Positions 24,001 to 37,076 of a stretch of DNA of 64,000 nt are shown in pieces (position 1 is the stretch's first letter; each line of letters starts with the position of its first letter). The position numbers were made by a program, and so were the translations under genes. The DNA comes from Branchiostoma belcheri (Eukaryota > Chordata > Leptocardii > Amphioxiformes > Branchiostomatidae), in contig NW_017803013.1 in NCBI RefSeq assembly GCF_001625305.1, positions 478,123 to 542,122 of the forward strand, read 5' to 3'. The notes beneath the pieces were generated by a model. That model saw nothing but the letters and a program-made list of their open reading frames with translations, made no database searches and was not told the origin of the DNA.

Positions 24001-27000
24001 ATGATGGAGAATCAAGAGGGGACAGTGTGGCAGCAGCAGGTTGTAACAGAGGAGTCTCAGGAAGCTGGGACACAACAGACTCAGTACCTACAGCAGCTCC
24101 ACACCATGGATGCTACCCAGACTCAGCAGTACACTACATCAGATGGCTCCACCATTGCCGTGTCATTTGCCCAGGCAGTCACCTATGAACAGGTATATAT
24201 ACAAGTAGTAGTATGTAGGTTGAACATGTTTCAGTGTAGGACAACTTGAGCTCATCCTTGTGCACTTTTTGGTAAATCAACGTTTTTCCAAGCTTGTAAA
24301 TCCTTAGTAGCTTATATTGAAGTATAGAAAAATGCTAGTAACAGTAAAATAAATCCTGTCTCTTTAACCTCTGTGATTTGGGGAAAAAACAACTTTAAGC
24401 TTTAAGTCTCCAAGAAACTTCAACAGTATACTGAAAGGTACCTTTTCTGACATAATATCAGGCTCAGCAGGCTGTTGAGTCGCAAGTGACTGACGCACAG
24501 GCTGCCCAAGGACAGGCCACTGTCACAGCTGTCAGTGTGAGTGACATCTCTGATGAAGGTGGAGAGGAGGCTAGAGAGGCAAAATCACAACAGCAGACCA
24601 TCACATTGGCTGTTGCTGATGGCCAAGTACAGCAGGTAGAACAGCAACAACAGACCATTGCTATAGCTGTTGATGCCAGCATGACTGCTGCACAAGTACA
24701 GCATGTAGCACAGCCACAGCAGCAGACTATGGAGGTAGCCATCGATGCCAGCATGGCAGCTGGTGACCTGGGGGGCCAGCAGGTAGCAGTCCAGGGCATG
24801 AAGGATGAGATAGATGAAGAGGCCATGGACACAACACCCTTTGCAGACGAGCCAGAGGATCTTTGTAAGTTGAATTATTGTACACATACAATAAACATGT
24901 ACATGTGCTATTGAAAGAGAGATTCCTGTTGTACTGTAAAGCAGAAGTGTATCAATAGTAAGTATATTGGTAACCTTCATATTCAGAACAAGTAATACAT
25001 TGGAATACAGCAAGGACATCAATCATTGTTATAAAAGATGGAACGATGACCACCAATGCAGTGTCCACTGTCATGAAATTTGACATAAAGCTTTCTGCTT
25101 CTCCATTGTCTAATAGCATCATCAGATTTGTAAATTTATACATCAGTTTTTCTAAAGTTTGGTTGTTTTATGATGATATAGGGTGTGAAGACTGTAACAG
25201 TGTGGATGGTGTGGAGTGTAAGAAGCATGGCCCCATGCAGCGCATACCCAGCAAGCCAGTCCTGTCCAAGGCCCGAGCCAGTTTGCCAAACCAACTCTTC
25301 CTGGCCAAGTCAGGCGAGACCACTGAACATGGTGTATTCACCAAAGGCTCTCCCAAAACGTACACAGTTTGGGCCAGTGGAAGCCAAGCTTCTCCACAAG
25401 GAAGAAATTCCAGAAGGCACCTTCCTCCTCAAGGTGTGGTGGGATATCTTGTTCTTTGTCTCTCAGACTCGGAGTGTACATTGAAAGTTTCTTGTATAAT
25501 TAGCTACAAACACTGCTATGATGTGACATTCTACACATTTAAGTCATCAGATCACTTTGTTCAAGTAATAAATTTTAATATTAAGTCATACATTTCACTT
25601 TATCATCTTATGAAGATGATTTTAACTGTTCAGACCTTTGTTCATAGAAGCTTATAGAAGCAAACACAAAGTAAAGAAGATGAAAATTGCCATCCATTCC
25701 TAAGCTGTGTAAGGTGAACATGTATAGACCCCATATTGATGTTCAAAACAGCTACAGCATAAGACTGAGGGAGACGAGCAGCCAGCTGATCAGCCAGAGC
25801 TGTATTACGACCTGACCAATGAGGATGAGTGTAACTGGATGATGTTTGTCAAGCCAGCTGCTAACCACATGGAACAGAACCTTGTTGCTTACCAGCATGG
25901 CAACGAGATCTTCTACACAACCATCAAGTCAGTGGAGCCCAGGCAGGAGCTGAAGGTAAGTGGACATAGGACAGAACTTAAGATACCATCACTGACTTTT
26001 GAATTATATTGTATTGTATTATTCTCAATAAATCATGTTGTGCTGTACAGCAAATGGTGATGTACAGTTTCAAGCCTATGTGTGAGACAAGACAATCAGA
26101 CATTATAAATAAAGTAATTGTATCCAGGAATATGTACGTAATGATCATTGCCCTTGTTCCATCAGGTGTGGTATTCCACTACTTATGCCAGTTTCATGGG
26201 AGCTTCTGTCCATGAGATCACAGAGGAAGAGAAAGAAGGTAAGGGCCAAAACATAAGTGAGTTTGATCTGGTTTTACAGGATTTCAAAGATGCTACTGTT
26301 ATTTCCTTTAAGTAAGTTTTTTTCCATATACTGATTTAACACTTTAAGTATCATAATACCTAAAAAGAATTGTATCAAGGGACCGTGTTCTAAATGGCTT
26401 ATGTACATGTACTGTGTTTTTCTTGCAGCAATGCGAGAGAGGGAAGCCACATGGCCATGTTTTGAATGCCCCAGAAAGTTCATGTCCTCAGAACAACTAC
26501 AGCGTCACCTGGCGGTCCATGAGAAGGTGATCACGGTTCGGCGCCGGCGGTGGGGGAAAGGCCGACGTGGGCGGAGGAGGAAGGTACCAGCAGGAGACAG
26601 GGACAACCTGGAGTGTGATGTTTGCCACAAGGTCAGTATCTGATGACTCTTACTCACAGTGTCACACAAATATATTTGATAGATAACTTGGGGCTACAGT
26701 AAATTGACTTCCTGACATAGCTAAAGGATAAAAGGAGGGAAATGAAGAATTTGGATGGTGGAATTGCATATATTGGCAACAGTAAGTTTTTCTAAAGTAA
26801 TTTTGTGTCCACAAGAAAATAACAAGTACAAAATACAAAAATGGGAGAAATCAGTTTCCCCTCTTACTGGTTTGACATTGAGTGTCAACCAATATACATT
26901 TTATAAATGAGTTTTTGTGTCCTCTGAAGCTCTACTACTTGGCTGCTTGTATGAGATGAGTATTTTCACTAGAACATTTTTGTCACATTTCACAAGTTAA

Positions 27001-30000
27001 TATGAGTATTGATTACTAATGTGAGGTTGTCTGAAAATGTGAGATTAAACTCTGAGATTATCCATAAATAATAATTTAAGGAATAATGTGTAGTTCTGAG
27101 GCTAGTCATCTATGGGAAGACAAGCAGTTGCTATCCTGCAGTCCTTCTATCTTGAGTCTCTTCTGCATTTCACTATTCAAGGATCATGTGGCTTGCAATA
27201 CCAGTAATAGTATTTGGTAGCTGCTTTTGTTTGCTGCATTTGTGTCTGACATGTGTACAATGTCCACATTGCTTTTTAATGCTGCCGTGTCTATGCTTGA
27301 ATGATAATCAGTGGAGTTGCATGTTTTGTTGCTGATTAAGCAGATGCTTTGCTTCCTATGTTGCAAAAAGATAACCAGTATATTATCAAAAAGCTTATCA
27401 TAGAAACTTCCTAGGTGGTAGTCCTTTCCACCTTTATTTTCCCTCGGCTCCAACTATCTAGTAAGTATATACTCCAAATTATATTGTGAGGAACATGTCA
27501 TTGCAGGTACTGTTTGGCTTGGGCCCACTTTAGACACAGATTTTTGAAGCAGCAGTACTGGTGACAGCAGTACTGTCATTGGCAGAATTTGTCATTTGAC
27601 AACAGCAGAACTACACTGTCAGGAATTCTCTTTAAACGACGTTCCCATGGCATTCCCGCTGTCGCCAGTTGCACTGACGCCAGTACTGCTGTCACAAAAA
27701 TCTGTGCCTAAAGTGGGCCTTAGTTGAGAACTTGAGACATGAAGAGACAAAACAAACATGTTAAAACATTGTGATCTTTAAAATTTCAGTTATTGGTATT
27801 GAATTAAACTTTGTTGTATCTTTCTCAGAGGGACATATATTTTAAAAGTTTGTTGACTATTGAACGCTAAAGTTGTTCTCATGCTTCAAGCAATTTTAAA
27901 ACACCTAGTAAATATCACACACCGTCCAAGCTTTGTCCAAGGATTGTGTTTCTCTTACGTGTGGCTATTAAAATACTGTGAGATCATGATGATAGCTACA
28001 AATGGGAATGATATTTATAAATCCATTTCGCTAACTGGTGGAATATGAAAGAAGGCATAATGTAAAGGTGTCTGTGCAATACTTTTCTACCATTACACCC
28101 CTGTGCACCTAAGGTATTAAACAGGAAAGCTGTCTCAAGTTAGCTGTTGCTTACACTGATGTAGTCAGTGATTAATGTGCGAGAACACAAGGATTACGCA
28201 CATCCTCCTTCACGGCAGGTCTTCCTACGTGCCTATAGTCTACAACGCCATCAGGTCATGCACTCGGGAGAGAAGAAGTTCAATTGTCCGGTGTGTAAGA
28301 AGATGTTCTCCCATGACTACAACCGCACACGTCACCTGCGCAAGCACCAGGACCGGGGAGAAGGTCTGGAGGTAGTGAACCAGCTGCTGGAGGGCAAGTC
28401 TCCGTCTGAGGGCACATCAGAGGCCAGGGACGAGCAGGAAGAGAGGGAGTGGAGCTGTCGACACTGTGTTCTTGTGTTTGAGAGTGCTGAGCTATTGCGG
28501 CTGCATGTGCAAAGTCACCCTGCCGAGGAGTTAGATGAAGATGAATTGGAGAGTGAAGATGACTGGGATAGTGACGATGATGAGGATGACAATGATGAGA
28601 ACACGGTGAAGACTGGTGCTAATGATGACCAGGATGTCTCAAGTGAACAGCTACGGGTAGGTTTCCGTAATCCACCCTGTCCACCTTTCTTGAATGATCG
28701 TTGTGGAAAGTCCGCTGCAACTGTCACAAGTGATCTAGGTTTTCTAAACAGGACATTTGCAGATTAAATTTGATCCCAACTCCCTTGTGAATCCATTCTT
28801 TGATTATAAGAAATGGATTAAATCTGCTAAAAAAGTTAAAGACTTCTGATATATGGGCATAAAGTTACAAACTATCTAGGATACGTTCTCAAATTTGTTA
28901 CTTATTTATAAGTCATTGCTGTGTTAGAACCTGTGGTGTAAGGCTAGATGACACTGGCATTGTCTATGAACCTGAACCTGAGAGGTAAACGTCATGTTGC
29001 AAGATATGTTTAGTACAGACAGAAATTTAAGAGACTCCTTTATCCAGTCCAGTAGTGATGTCTCAATCATTCTTGCTTTCTGTTATAGTTGACACTTACC
29101 TGCTTCTACATGCCTGCTGGTTTCTGAGCTTGGTATTTTACACAGGAAAGTTCAGACATATTCTGAAGTTGTATGTGTGTTCAGCTTTTGATGTATTACA
29201 AACCTTCTTTTTGGTCTTGAAAATTTGGATTGAAATTATGGAGGTCCATTAAATGTCTTTTATTAGGCACTAAAGAATCATTTACTTGTGAATGTTTTTG
29301 TAATATTCCTCATAGTCTTACTGTGTGACAAGCAAGACAGAGGTGTGCACCATAGGAACTGATGATAAGAAATAATGACAAAATCTTGGTTAGAATAAAT
29401 ACAGTACTTGTTATAGTAATAGGATGAGAATGGTATGTATCTTATTCTTAATACATGTTTGTTTAACCTGGTACCAATAGGCTAAATATTCAATCATTGA
29501 TTTGTGTCAGCTTTGTCCATTTTTTGATGATGACCAGATAATTGTGGGTATAGAACAGACAGCCAGTTCTGACTAGATCATCTCAAACTGTTCACTGGCA
29601 ATTTTAAGTCATTTTATCATCTTGTTCTTGTAGGACCATTCTCCCAATGGGAAGTCTGTTCGTTAGATCTTTATGACTTTCATTGATTACATTGATCTTC
29701 TTTCTTACATCATTATTGTGTGGAAAACTTTGGCAATTTTCTTTCCTTTAATAGTAATATTAGATACTTAAGAATTGTTTGTCTTGTTTGTATACAGTCT
29801 TGCAGGTAGACAGTAACTTAATCTCACAGTGTTAGTAATACATGTATTTGGAGAAATTTGCTGTTGCTTTATGCATTAAGGTCCAAAGCTGAAAGTCTAA
29901 AGGCTATACTTTTTCCACAGTACTGAAAATGTGCACAGTGTCAGTCTTTCATTTGTTAGATTTCTTACAGCTTGTATGCATGTTTTGGGGGTGATTGCTC

Positions 30001-33000
30001 ATGCTGCTGATGTTTTTGCATTAGGAGTCTGCCCTGGGAAAGAACTTTCTCTGTGATGTTTGTAACAAGAGTCTGGGGAGTAAGCAGGCCCTGAAGTACC
30101 ACATGCGCCGACATGAGGAGAGGGGAGAGGCAGACATACAGTGCCCTGATCCTGACTGTGACAAGACATTCCAGCAGGTGTGATGTCTATCTTTCACGCC
30201 TTTGTACCCGAGTATATGCTTAAATAATGCAATGTATATGGGAATTGCATGTATGGTAGACATGATGATTTAAAAGCGAGATCTGAAACGTACAGATGGC
30301 TAACCTCACAACCCTGCTGTTGCAGTCTTCCTTTTTATAATGTTGTTGCCACCTGTAATAAACCGTATGGTCTGTCACAGAAAAGGGACCTGGTGACCCA
30401 CTCCACTGTCCATGGCAAGGTCAAGAGTGCCCATGGCATGGTGACCCGGCGGGCCCTCAGTCTGTACAAATGTGACCAATGTGGGAAGGTGAGCTGTCAT
30501 TCTTGAGTCTGTTTACTTGCTTGGCACATTGAATAGAAGATAATTGTGTCGTGTCCTTTACCACCAGGGCTACAATATTGTACTGAGATTTCTCTCCTTT
30601 TTTTTATATAAAGTCTCCTTTGATGCAGATGACTGAAATTGGAATAGATGACAATTTAAGTGCTGAAGCATCAGTGCTGAATATGTAATATTTTGTGACA
30701 AATGCCAGTAGATTCAATGCCAATTGTTCTTTTTACTGACTTCTTTCCAGGCCTTCAGAGATTCTGACAAACTGGACAAGCACCTGTTGCTCCATGTCAA
30801 CGAAGAAGACAGGCCCATCGTGTGTGAGGTCTGCAACAAGCGGTTCCTCAACAACTCAGCCATCGCCTGTCACAGGAAGACCCACAGCGGGAAGAAGTAC
30901 TACGCCTGCCCCTTCTGCAATGAAGGGTTTGATCGTACGGAGACCTTACGCGAGCACGTCCCCGTCCATGCCGTGGATGGCGTGTACTCCTGCCCAACCT
31001 GCAGCAAGACATTCCCCGAGTTTGTGCAGGTGCGGAAGCACATCCGCAGCTTCCACTCCGACAAGATGTACCAGTGCCAGGTGTGCGAGAAGGCCTTCCC
31101 ACGTCCGGACAAGCTGAAGCTCCACATGCTGAAGCACTCGGACCGGCGGGACTTCCTGTGTGCCAACTGTGGCAAGCAGTTCAAGCGCAAGGACAAGCTG
31201 AAGGAACATATGCTCCGCATGCACAACCCAGAGAGGGAGGCCAGGAACGCCAACAGACCAAACAAGGTAACGTTATTACATGCTGGTCATATGCCATCTA
31301 GTTATATGTAAATATGAACTAGTTTGTAAGTTGTCCCTTTGTGAGGTTGGAGATGTTAAAAATGTTAGTCTCTAGTTTAAGCCTTTACCTGTTCCGCATG
31401 ACTAGAATGACACAGTAGTGTGATGTTTGTACCATTGCAGCCCAAGGCCTTCAAGCCCAAGACTCCCCCCAGTGACTACAACAGCTTCACCTTCAAGTGT
31501 CGCGGGTGCATGCTGGGATTCCGGCGCAGGGGGATGCTGGTTAACCATCTGGCCAAGCGTCATCCTGAGACCCGCCCAGAGAGTATCCCAGAACTGGCCC
31601 TGCCCATCATCAAGCCAAACAGGGACTACTTCTGCCAGTATTGTGAAAAGGTAACTTGTGATATGATTAGAATGTTTGGATGTCAGCCCGTCCTTGTTAC
31701 TCTCGAACAAATTTATAACACTTTAAAACTATAGGCTGTATGACATCTAAGTTTTTGTGTATAACAATAAATATAATTCCTAATTTACAATCAGGAGTAT
31801 CAGTAGAGCAAGCTAATCCTGAGATTTGTTTCAATCGCAGGTCTACAAAAGCAGCAGCAAGCGCAAGGCCCACATTCTGAAGAACCACCCTGGAGCAGAG
31901 CTGCCTCCCAGCATCAGGAAGCTGCGACGCAACCCCCAGGACATCAGCATCAACACCCACACAGGCACTGCCGGCACCATCGCCTCCGCCCCGGTCTGCT
32001 GCCCTCACTGTCCCAAACAGTACAGCAGCAAGGCGAAGATGACGCAGCACATCCGTAAGAAGCATGCGGAGCTGGTGGGCACGGCCATCCCCATGCCTGC
32101 TCCGACTGTGCCCATCACCCCAGCAGCTCAGCAGGCCATCGCTGAGGCTGCAGCAGCAGACCTGACCTACAAAGTCATCGTCAGATATGATGGTAGGTAC
32201 AACTGAGGCGGTGGTGGCTTAAGCAACAGCTATACTGTGTTAAATGGTTGGGGGGAAAATAGACTATGTATTTAAGTGCTTGTAGATTTCATGGACACCA
32301 GTGATCTATAGAACATAGAATGATATGCTGTATTTCCTGTTTTGTGTACAGCACCTCCAAATGAGCCCAGTGAGGAAGCTGTGCTGGAACACATCCCCCA
32401 GCACATGGTGGTGCAAGCACCTCAACAAGATGCCAATGTGGCACGGCAGACAGTTCAGAGGTTCACTGTGGAGACCACTGGCCAGGCTATTCCTGTTCCT
32501 AGTGAGACCATGCGGGTATGTCCCAGCAACTTTCAGCCAGAAAACTTGACTGCCTTCAATCCACCTACGTGCTTTAATCTATAACATGCAATTTACAGAG
32601 ATGCTGTTGAGTTGGTGTATAAGGATTGTACTGTTGTGTTCCCTCAGGCTGCAGACCTGCTGACCCAGGCTATGAGTGAGCTGTCCCAGACCCTGAGTGA
32701 ATACAGGCCACAGCCTGCAGAGTACCAGACTATTGCAGCGCACAGGGTCGTCACCACACAGGTAGGAAACATGCACACTTTTCTAGGGTGAGCTGTGAGC
32801 TAGTGTACGGTGAATGCAGTACATAAGTTTGCTTGTCATGTAAGTTTTAATGTAAAAAAAATGCCGTGTGAATAACTTTGTTGTGCTTATGCAACTTAAA
32901 AGCAACAGGTTGTCTCAGCTTGAGTACAAACTACAATGTCAGAAACGAGTCAGTGCAAAGACAGCATGTGGTAGTAGAGTGCCAGTCCCATGTTCCAATT

Positions 33001-33291
33001 GTGTTCCAGTCCACAGGTGAGTTGGTGCATCATCAGGTAGTGCCGGTCAGCATCCAGACAGCTGACCAGTCCCAGGGGACAGTGACAGTGGACGTGAGCC
33101 AGATCCGCCAGTCCCCAACACACTTCCAGCAGCAGACCCTGACCATCCAACAGCCCATCAGCCCCGCCCCCACCCCTCCACAGCAGCAGCAGGTGCAGCA
33201 GGTACAACAGGTGCAGCAGGTGCAGCAGGCCGTCCAGGCTGTCCAGACAGTCGTCTCCACCACCGAGCAGGTCGCTGTCACTCACCCATAG
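24001..33291 (+). CDS. PRDM10: PR/SET-domain zinc finger protein 10-like transcription factor
   Basis: Nuclear C2H2 zinc-finger protein with a PR (SET-related) domain. Coding exons: 24001-24192, 24462-24864, 25182-25433, 25752-25955, 26166-26238, 26429-26631, 28219-28656, 30025-30177, 30381-30488, 30751-31266, 31441-31650, 31841-32192, 32352-32515, 32648-32761 and 32965-33291. The exon-4 acceptor (25752 or 25758) and the last acceptor are the least certain. About 1235 residues: a Gln-rich N-terminus; the PR domain at about 199-375 ([36 protein letters not shown]); about fifteen C2H2 fingers; and a Gln-rich C-terminus. The finger block KTFKPR-like/[20 protein letters not shown] and [17 protein letters not shown] are PRDM10 signatures. 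An acidic run splits the early fingers. One surplus base near 25341-25348 breaks the frame inside the PR domain. Five fingers encoded at 28219-30488 appear additional to the vertebrate protein. Confidence 0.93.
27522..27719. mobile_element. MITE with ~25-bp inverted ends in a PRDM10 intron
   Basis: GGCCCACTTTAGACACAGAT at the left pairs with the inverse of ATCTGTGCCTAAAGTGGGCC at the right, with one mismatch. Both continue into a shared run of T/A. Internal subrepeats contain 'CAGTACTG' in both orientations. Three-base flanks are TTG and TTA, so no clear target duplication is visible. GGCC-type ends resemble the element at 14001. Confidence 0.78.
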
Positions 33292-33804
33292 CTGTCTCCA
33301 CCCAGGCACAGCCTCAGCAGTTCATTGCCAGGCCATGGCCAGGCACCTTCACTGGCAATGTTACTTACCAGTAACCTTAGTTCAGCTGAATATGGTAAGA
33401 TCAGGATCTGGAACTATGTTTATGGTTTAAGACACTCCTGGAGGCATGTGGTTGTGCATGTATGTGAGGTTATTGGTTATCAGATGGACATTTGTAATCA
33501 ACATTTGTGATATTGGCAGGGAGATATTTACTCTATCTGCTGATGTGTGCTGTTTGATATGGATTTTACTGAACCCTTACGGTCATATTGTTTGAACTAG
33601 TAGAAGTTTTGGAACATAACAAGGTGTATGGTTCCCAGAATGTCACATTTGGACTGACATTTATTGTGAGCGGTTTAGTAATTGACTCTTATAGCCTTGC
33701 TTTCAGTTAAGCTTTAGAGTTGTCCTGTTACTTGTACAAACTCTTCTCGACAAGGATGCATAGCTACCAGACCGTAGTTCCCAGATGAATAGAATGTGTT
33801 TTAA

Positions 33805-34041
33805 CCCTTGTCCTGCTGGCAATTTTTACACAATATTTTCAAATAATATCATGTCTTAATCAGGTCACAGACCCTTGACTTTTTTTGCCCCGCGGTGGCG
33901 TAGTTACTTCCGCATTCGTTGCGTTTCGCTGCGGTGTGATGCGTTACACGAGAAACACCCCCAAATCGTACATATACAAGGCCCTATATAGATGGTACTG
34001 TATGTGCAACCCATATATATATGGGCCCCGCAGGACAAGGG
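33805..34041. mobile_element. piggyBac-type MITE, 237 bp, TTAA target site
   Basis: The ends are CCCTTGTCCTGC and its exact inverse GCAGGACAAGGG, bordered directly by TTAA on both sides (33801-33804 and 34042-34045). TTAA target duplication with CCCTT-initial ends is diagnostic of the piggyBac superfamily. The interior is GC-richer than its surroundings (CCCCGCGGTGGCG) and too short for a transposase, so it is non-autonomous. It sits in the presumed PRDM10 3' UTR. Confidence 0.87.
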
Positions 34042-36069
34042 TTAAGCAATCAGAAAATCAAATATATTAACCACCAGTTCCTGTTGATTCAGCAGTTGTT
34101 ACTGGCAAGAAACAACTTTGTGTCTTTCATACATCTTATATCTTATAATACACATTCATGTAAAAATATTGTCTTGTGCAGACAACCTTATAGTGGTGGA
34201 AGCTAATGTGTAGTTAATAAGTTATGTAAAATGTGCAGTATCTAAAGCACTTTATATACATGAACTGAAAGCTATGATAACCATGCAGTCTTGTGGAGCT
34301 TAAAGATCATTCAAGTATTCCATGGTGAAGTCATCACTCCCCATATAATGTAAAAAATGACAGGTTTTATCTTCTCAGCCTTCATAGCAAAGCTACAAAT
34401 ACTTTTGCTCAGTTGAGTAATAGACATAAACTGTGCATAAAAGTGTGTTGTGTGCCTAACTGGCAAGCTAGTGCACATGTAGTCTTATTTTAGTGGACAG
34501 AAATAAATACTGTTTTAATTCATTGTGTTTGCCAAACAAACAGTTAAGACCACAGGGTCGCATGGAATACAATTTCTAGTACTCGTAATTCTGAAGATTT
34601 TCTGAAAATTACGGAATGCTGACAGACAAAGTGAATGTATAGATTTCTTGTTGTAAACAGTGAGTACACTTACGAATTCTGGAGTAAAGCTAGTTCACCT
34701 GAGTGTTGCAGATTAATCTTGGTTCAACAATTTTTCTGTGCTGAAGGTTTCGAGCTGTTTGCCTCAGTTTGAACTTACTTGATAACTGATTGTATTTTGG
34801 TGGCCCTGATTTTCTTCATATTAAAATTTAATGTTTAATTAGTGAATGTTCTGTATATGCCTTGTGTTCCTAGACCCTTCTGCAGGATCGTGTGATGTTC
34901 TAATGGCTACCCAACCCTCCCTTGTATGTTGTTTATTTGTCAAAATACCACATCTATGAAAGTATCACTAATGTTCTTGCAAGTCAACCTAGGCAATGTA
35001 TGTTTTTTTGACAAGTAGTTAAGGAGATGTGCAAAAAATTAGGCATATTTTTTTTCTTGTTACGTATATGAGGCAGGGTTGGGTGGTAATACCGTGGTAT
35101 ACTGGCTTAGTTTACAGCAATCTCAACCTCTCTTTGCTGTGCACTTGTCAGTACATTGTACATAATTTTTTTTTCTCTCTCTCTTTAATAGATACATTTT
35201 ACCCTGTGCAGTTGGTGTGGTGTAGTGGTACACACATTTGCGTCAGAGTTGATGCTCTGGCCAATGTAGTCCAATTGTTTTAACTGTAGAAGTTATAAGG
35301 CTATTGTGTTTGAATTGCATGGTAGTAATGTGTATAGATTGTAAGCATCCTGCTAATATTAAGGATTTCTGCATAGCCAAAATAACATTTCTATTCAGGG
35401 CCATTCCTTCTGAGAAGTATTGGTGGTTCAATTTTTAAGACAAAAGGTGGCAATGGAAACAATTTTTTGTGACATTTGGTTAGTTGTGAAATAGAAGGTG
35501 AGCATCCTGAGATTAAAGAGAATTAAGTTTGTGACAAAATGTTAAAGATATTAGCTGCATTAATCTGCAGGTTGTGTTGAGAGAAATGGACCAACTATAG
35601 GATGCTTATCATCTTACACTTTTGGTGTCAAGGCAAAGGTATGTTGTGTTAACTTCAACTAATACTCCTGTACAGCCAAATAAACATTTTATGTCACCAT
35701 GGGTTTAAATAATAGACACTTTTGACAGAAAATGAGTTTGTGAAAATATAGTTCAGGCTGCTGCATAAGCTTTTCTGACCCCAAACTTTTTGATTGTTGG
35801 TGATCTAGAAACCATGATGTAGTGTGTGTGTGTCCTACTCTGCTTACTACTGAGCCAAATCTGTTGTATTATATATGCCAGTAACAATACAAGTGTTAGT
35901 GTAAGAAATGTATTGTTGAGTCCTGTTTTTGGTGATGCCTTATGGGCGGAGGCATTTGTGTAACTACTGAGATCGCTTTGAAAGAGTTTCAAAAATTGTA
36001 CGAATGCATTCCCTGGGGTTTTGTCGTAGCCTTTGGCTGTGTGATCTTTGGTCAAAGCAAGAAAGGACA

Positions 36070-36220
36070 CTCGTAGACCTCCCTACTCTTCCCCACACCC
36101 CACTTGTAGACCTCCCTACTCTTCCCCACACCCCACTTGTAGACCTCCTTACTCTTCCCCACACCCCACTTGTAGACCTCCTTACTCTTCCCCATACCCC
36201 ACTTGTAGACCTCCTTACTC
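36070..36220. repeat. 33-bp tandem repeat, about 4.5 copies
   Basis: Consecutive copies of a 33-bp unit containing GTAGACCTCCCTACTCTTCC followed by CCACACCCCACTT. Copies differ at one or two positions (Ccta/Ctta, ccaCacc/ccaTacc). Because 33 is a multiple of three, all frames stay open, which explains the repetitive short open frames on both strands. Nothing suggests it is translated. Confidence 0.9.
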
Positions 36221-37076
36221 ATATTTTTCTAAACAGTATTCAGATTTAATAATTTACATTCAATCGTCGCCATGGACATGCCATGGTGATGATTTTTATT
36301 GCCGTCCTTGTTAGTTTCTGCATGTGGTGCCATATTTTCACCTACATCAATCTGGTACCTTTTGTTCATCTACAGGTCTACAAATGAAGACAAACAAAAG
36401 TAACCCAAAAGGATGCTCTTGTACACAGTGTAGAAAGTGGTTTTAATTTTCACTTGCATAGACAGAGAGAGCACCACCACACGACTGGGACAACATGATC
36501 ATCACTGACAAAAAGCAGAATATTCTTACTTCAATGATATTACTGGGCCATTCGGTATGAATCTACATCCATGTATTTCCCATGTTTAGTCTAAAATGCT
36601 TGTGTGCATTGACATATCAAAACAGCCAGAGGGAATAAAGTCGTAAGGCTTTGCTTTTCAGCTAGCAATGTTAACAAATTATTCATAGGTACAAGGCACC
36701 TTTCACTCACTTGGTCCAGGGAGAATAAGCGCGAGGGAAACATATCTCCATGACCTTCAGTGTTACAGTTTTTCATCGATCAGCATATTTTCTAATTCAG
36801 TGCTGATAATACTACCTACTGTGCACACAAACGAAGACTTTCTAAAACTTTGCTGATTCCACCTGTAATTACATGGAAGTAGATGGAGATGTAATGGATA
36901 TCAACCTATTGGTTCTAATCCTATGACAGTCACCTGATATACCATGCAAAAGGATTAATACTAGTATATAATTAACAGCTTCAATTCACAGACTTCACTC
37001 AATAGCACGTAGTAAACTACCATTCATTCATGCACTTGTTGAAACGTATCGTACTCAAGACGTAAGTGGTAATGGG

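Larger units (their letters stand above)
33292..37076. other. PRDM10 3' UTR and intergenic region
   Basis: Holds the PRDM10 3' UTR (candidate AATAAA signals near 34502 and 35690), the piggyBac-type MITE at 33805-34041, a 33-bp tandem repeat near 36070-36220, and the 3' UTR of the minus-strand RING gene (a minus-strand AATAAA at about 36295-36300). Short open frames are not supported as genes. Confidence 0.55.
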
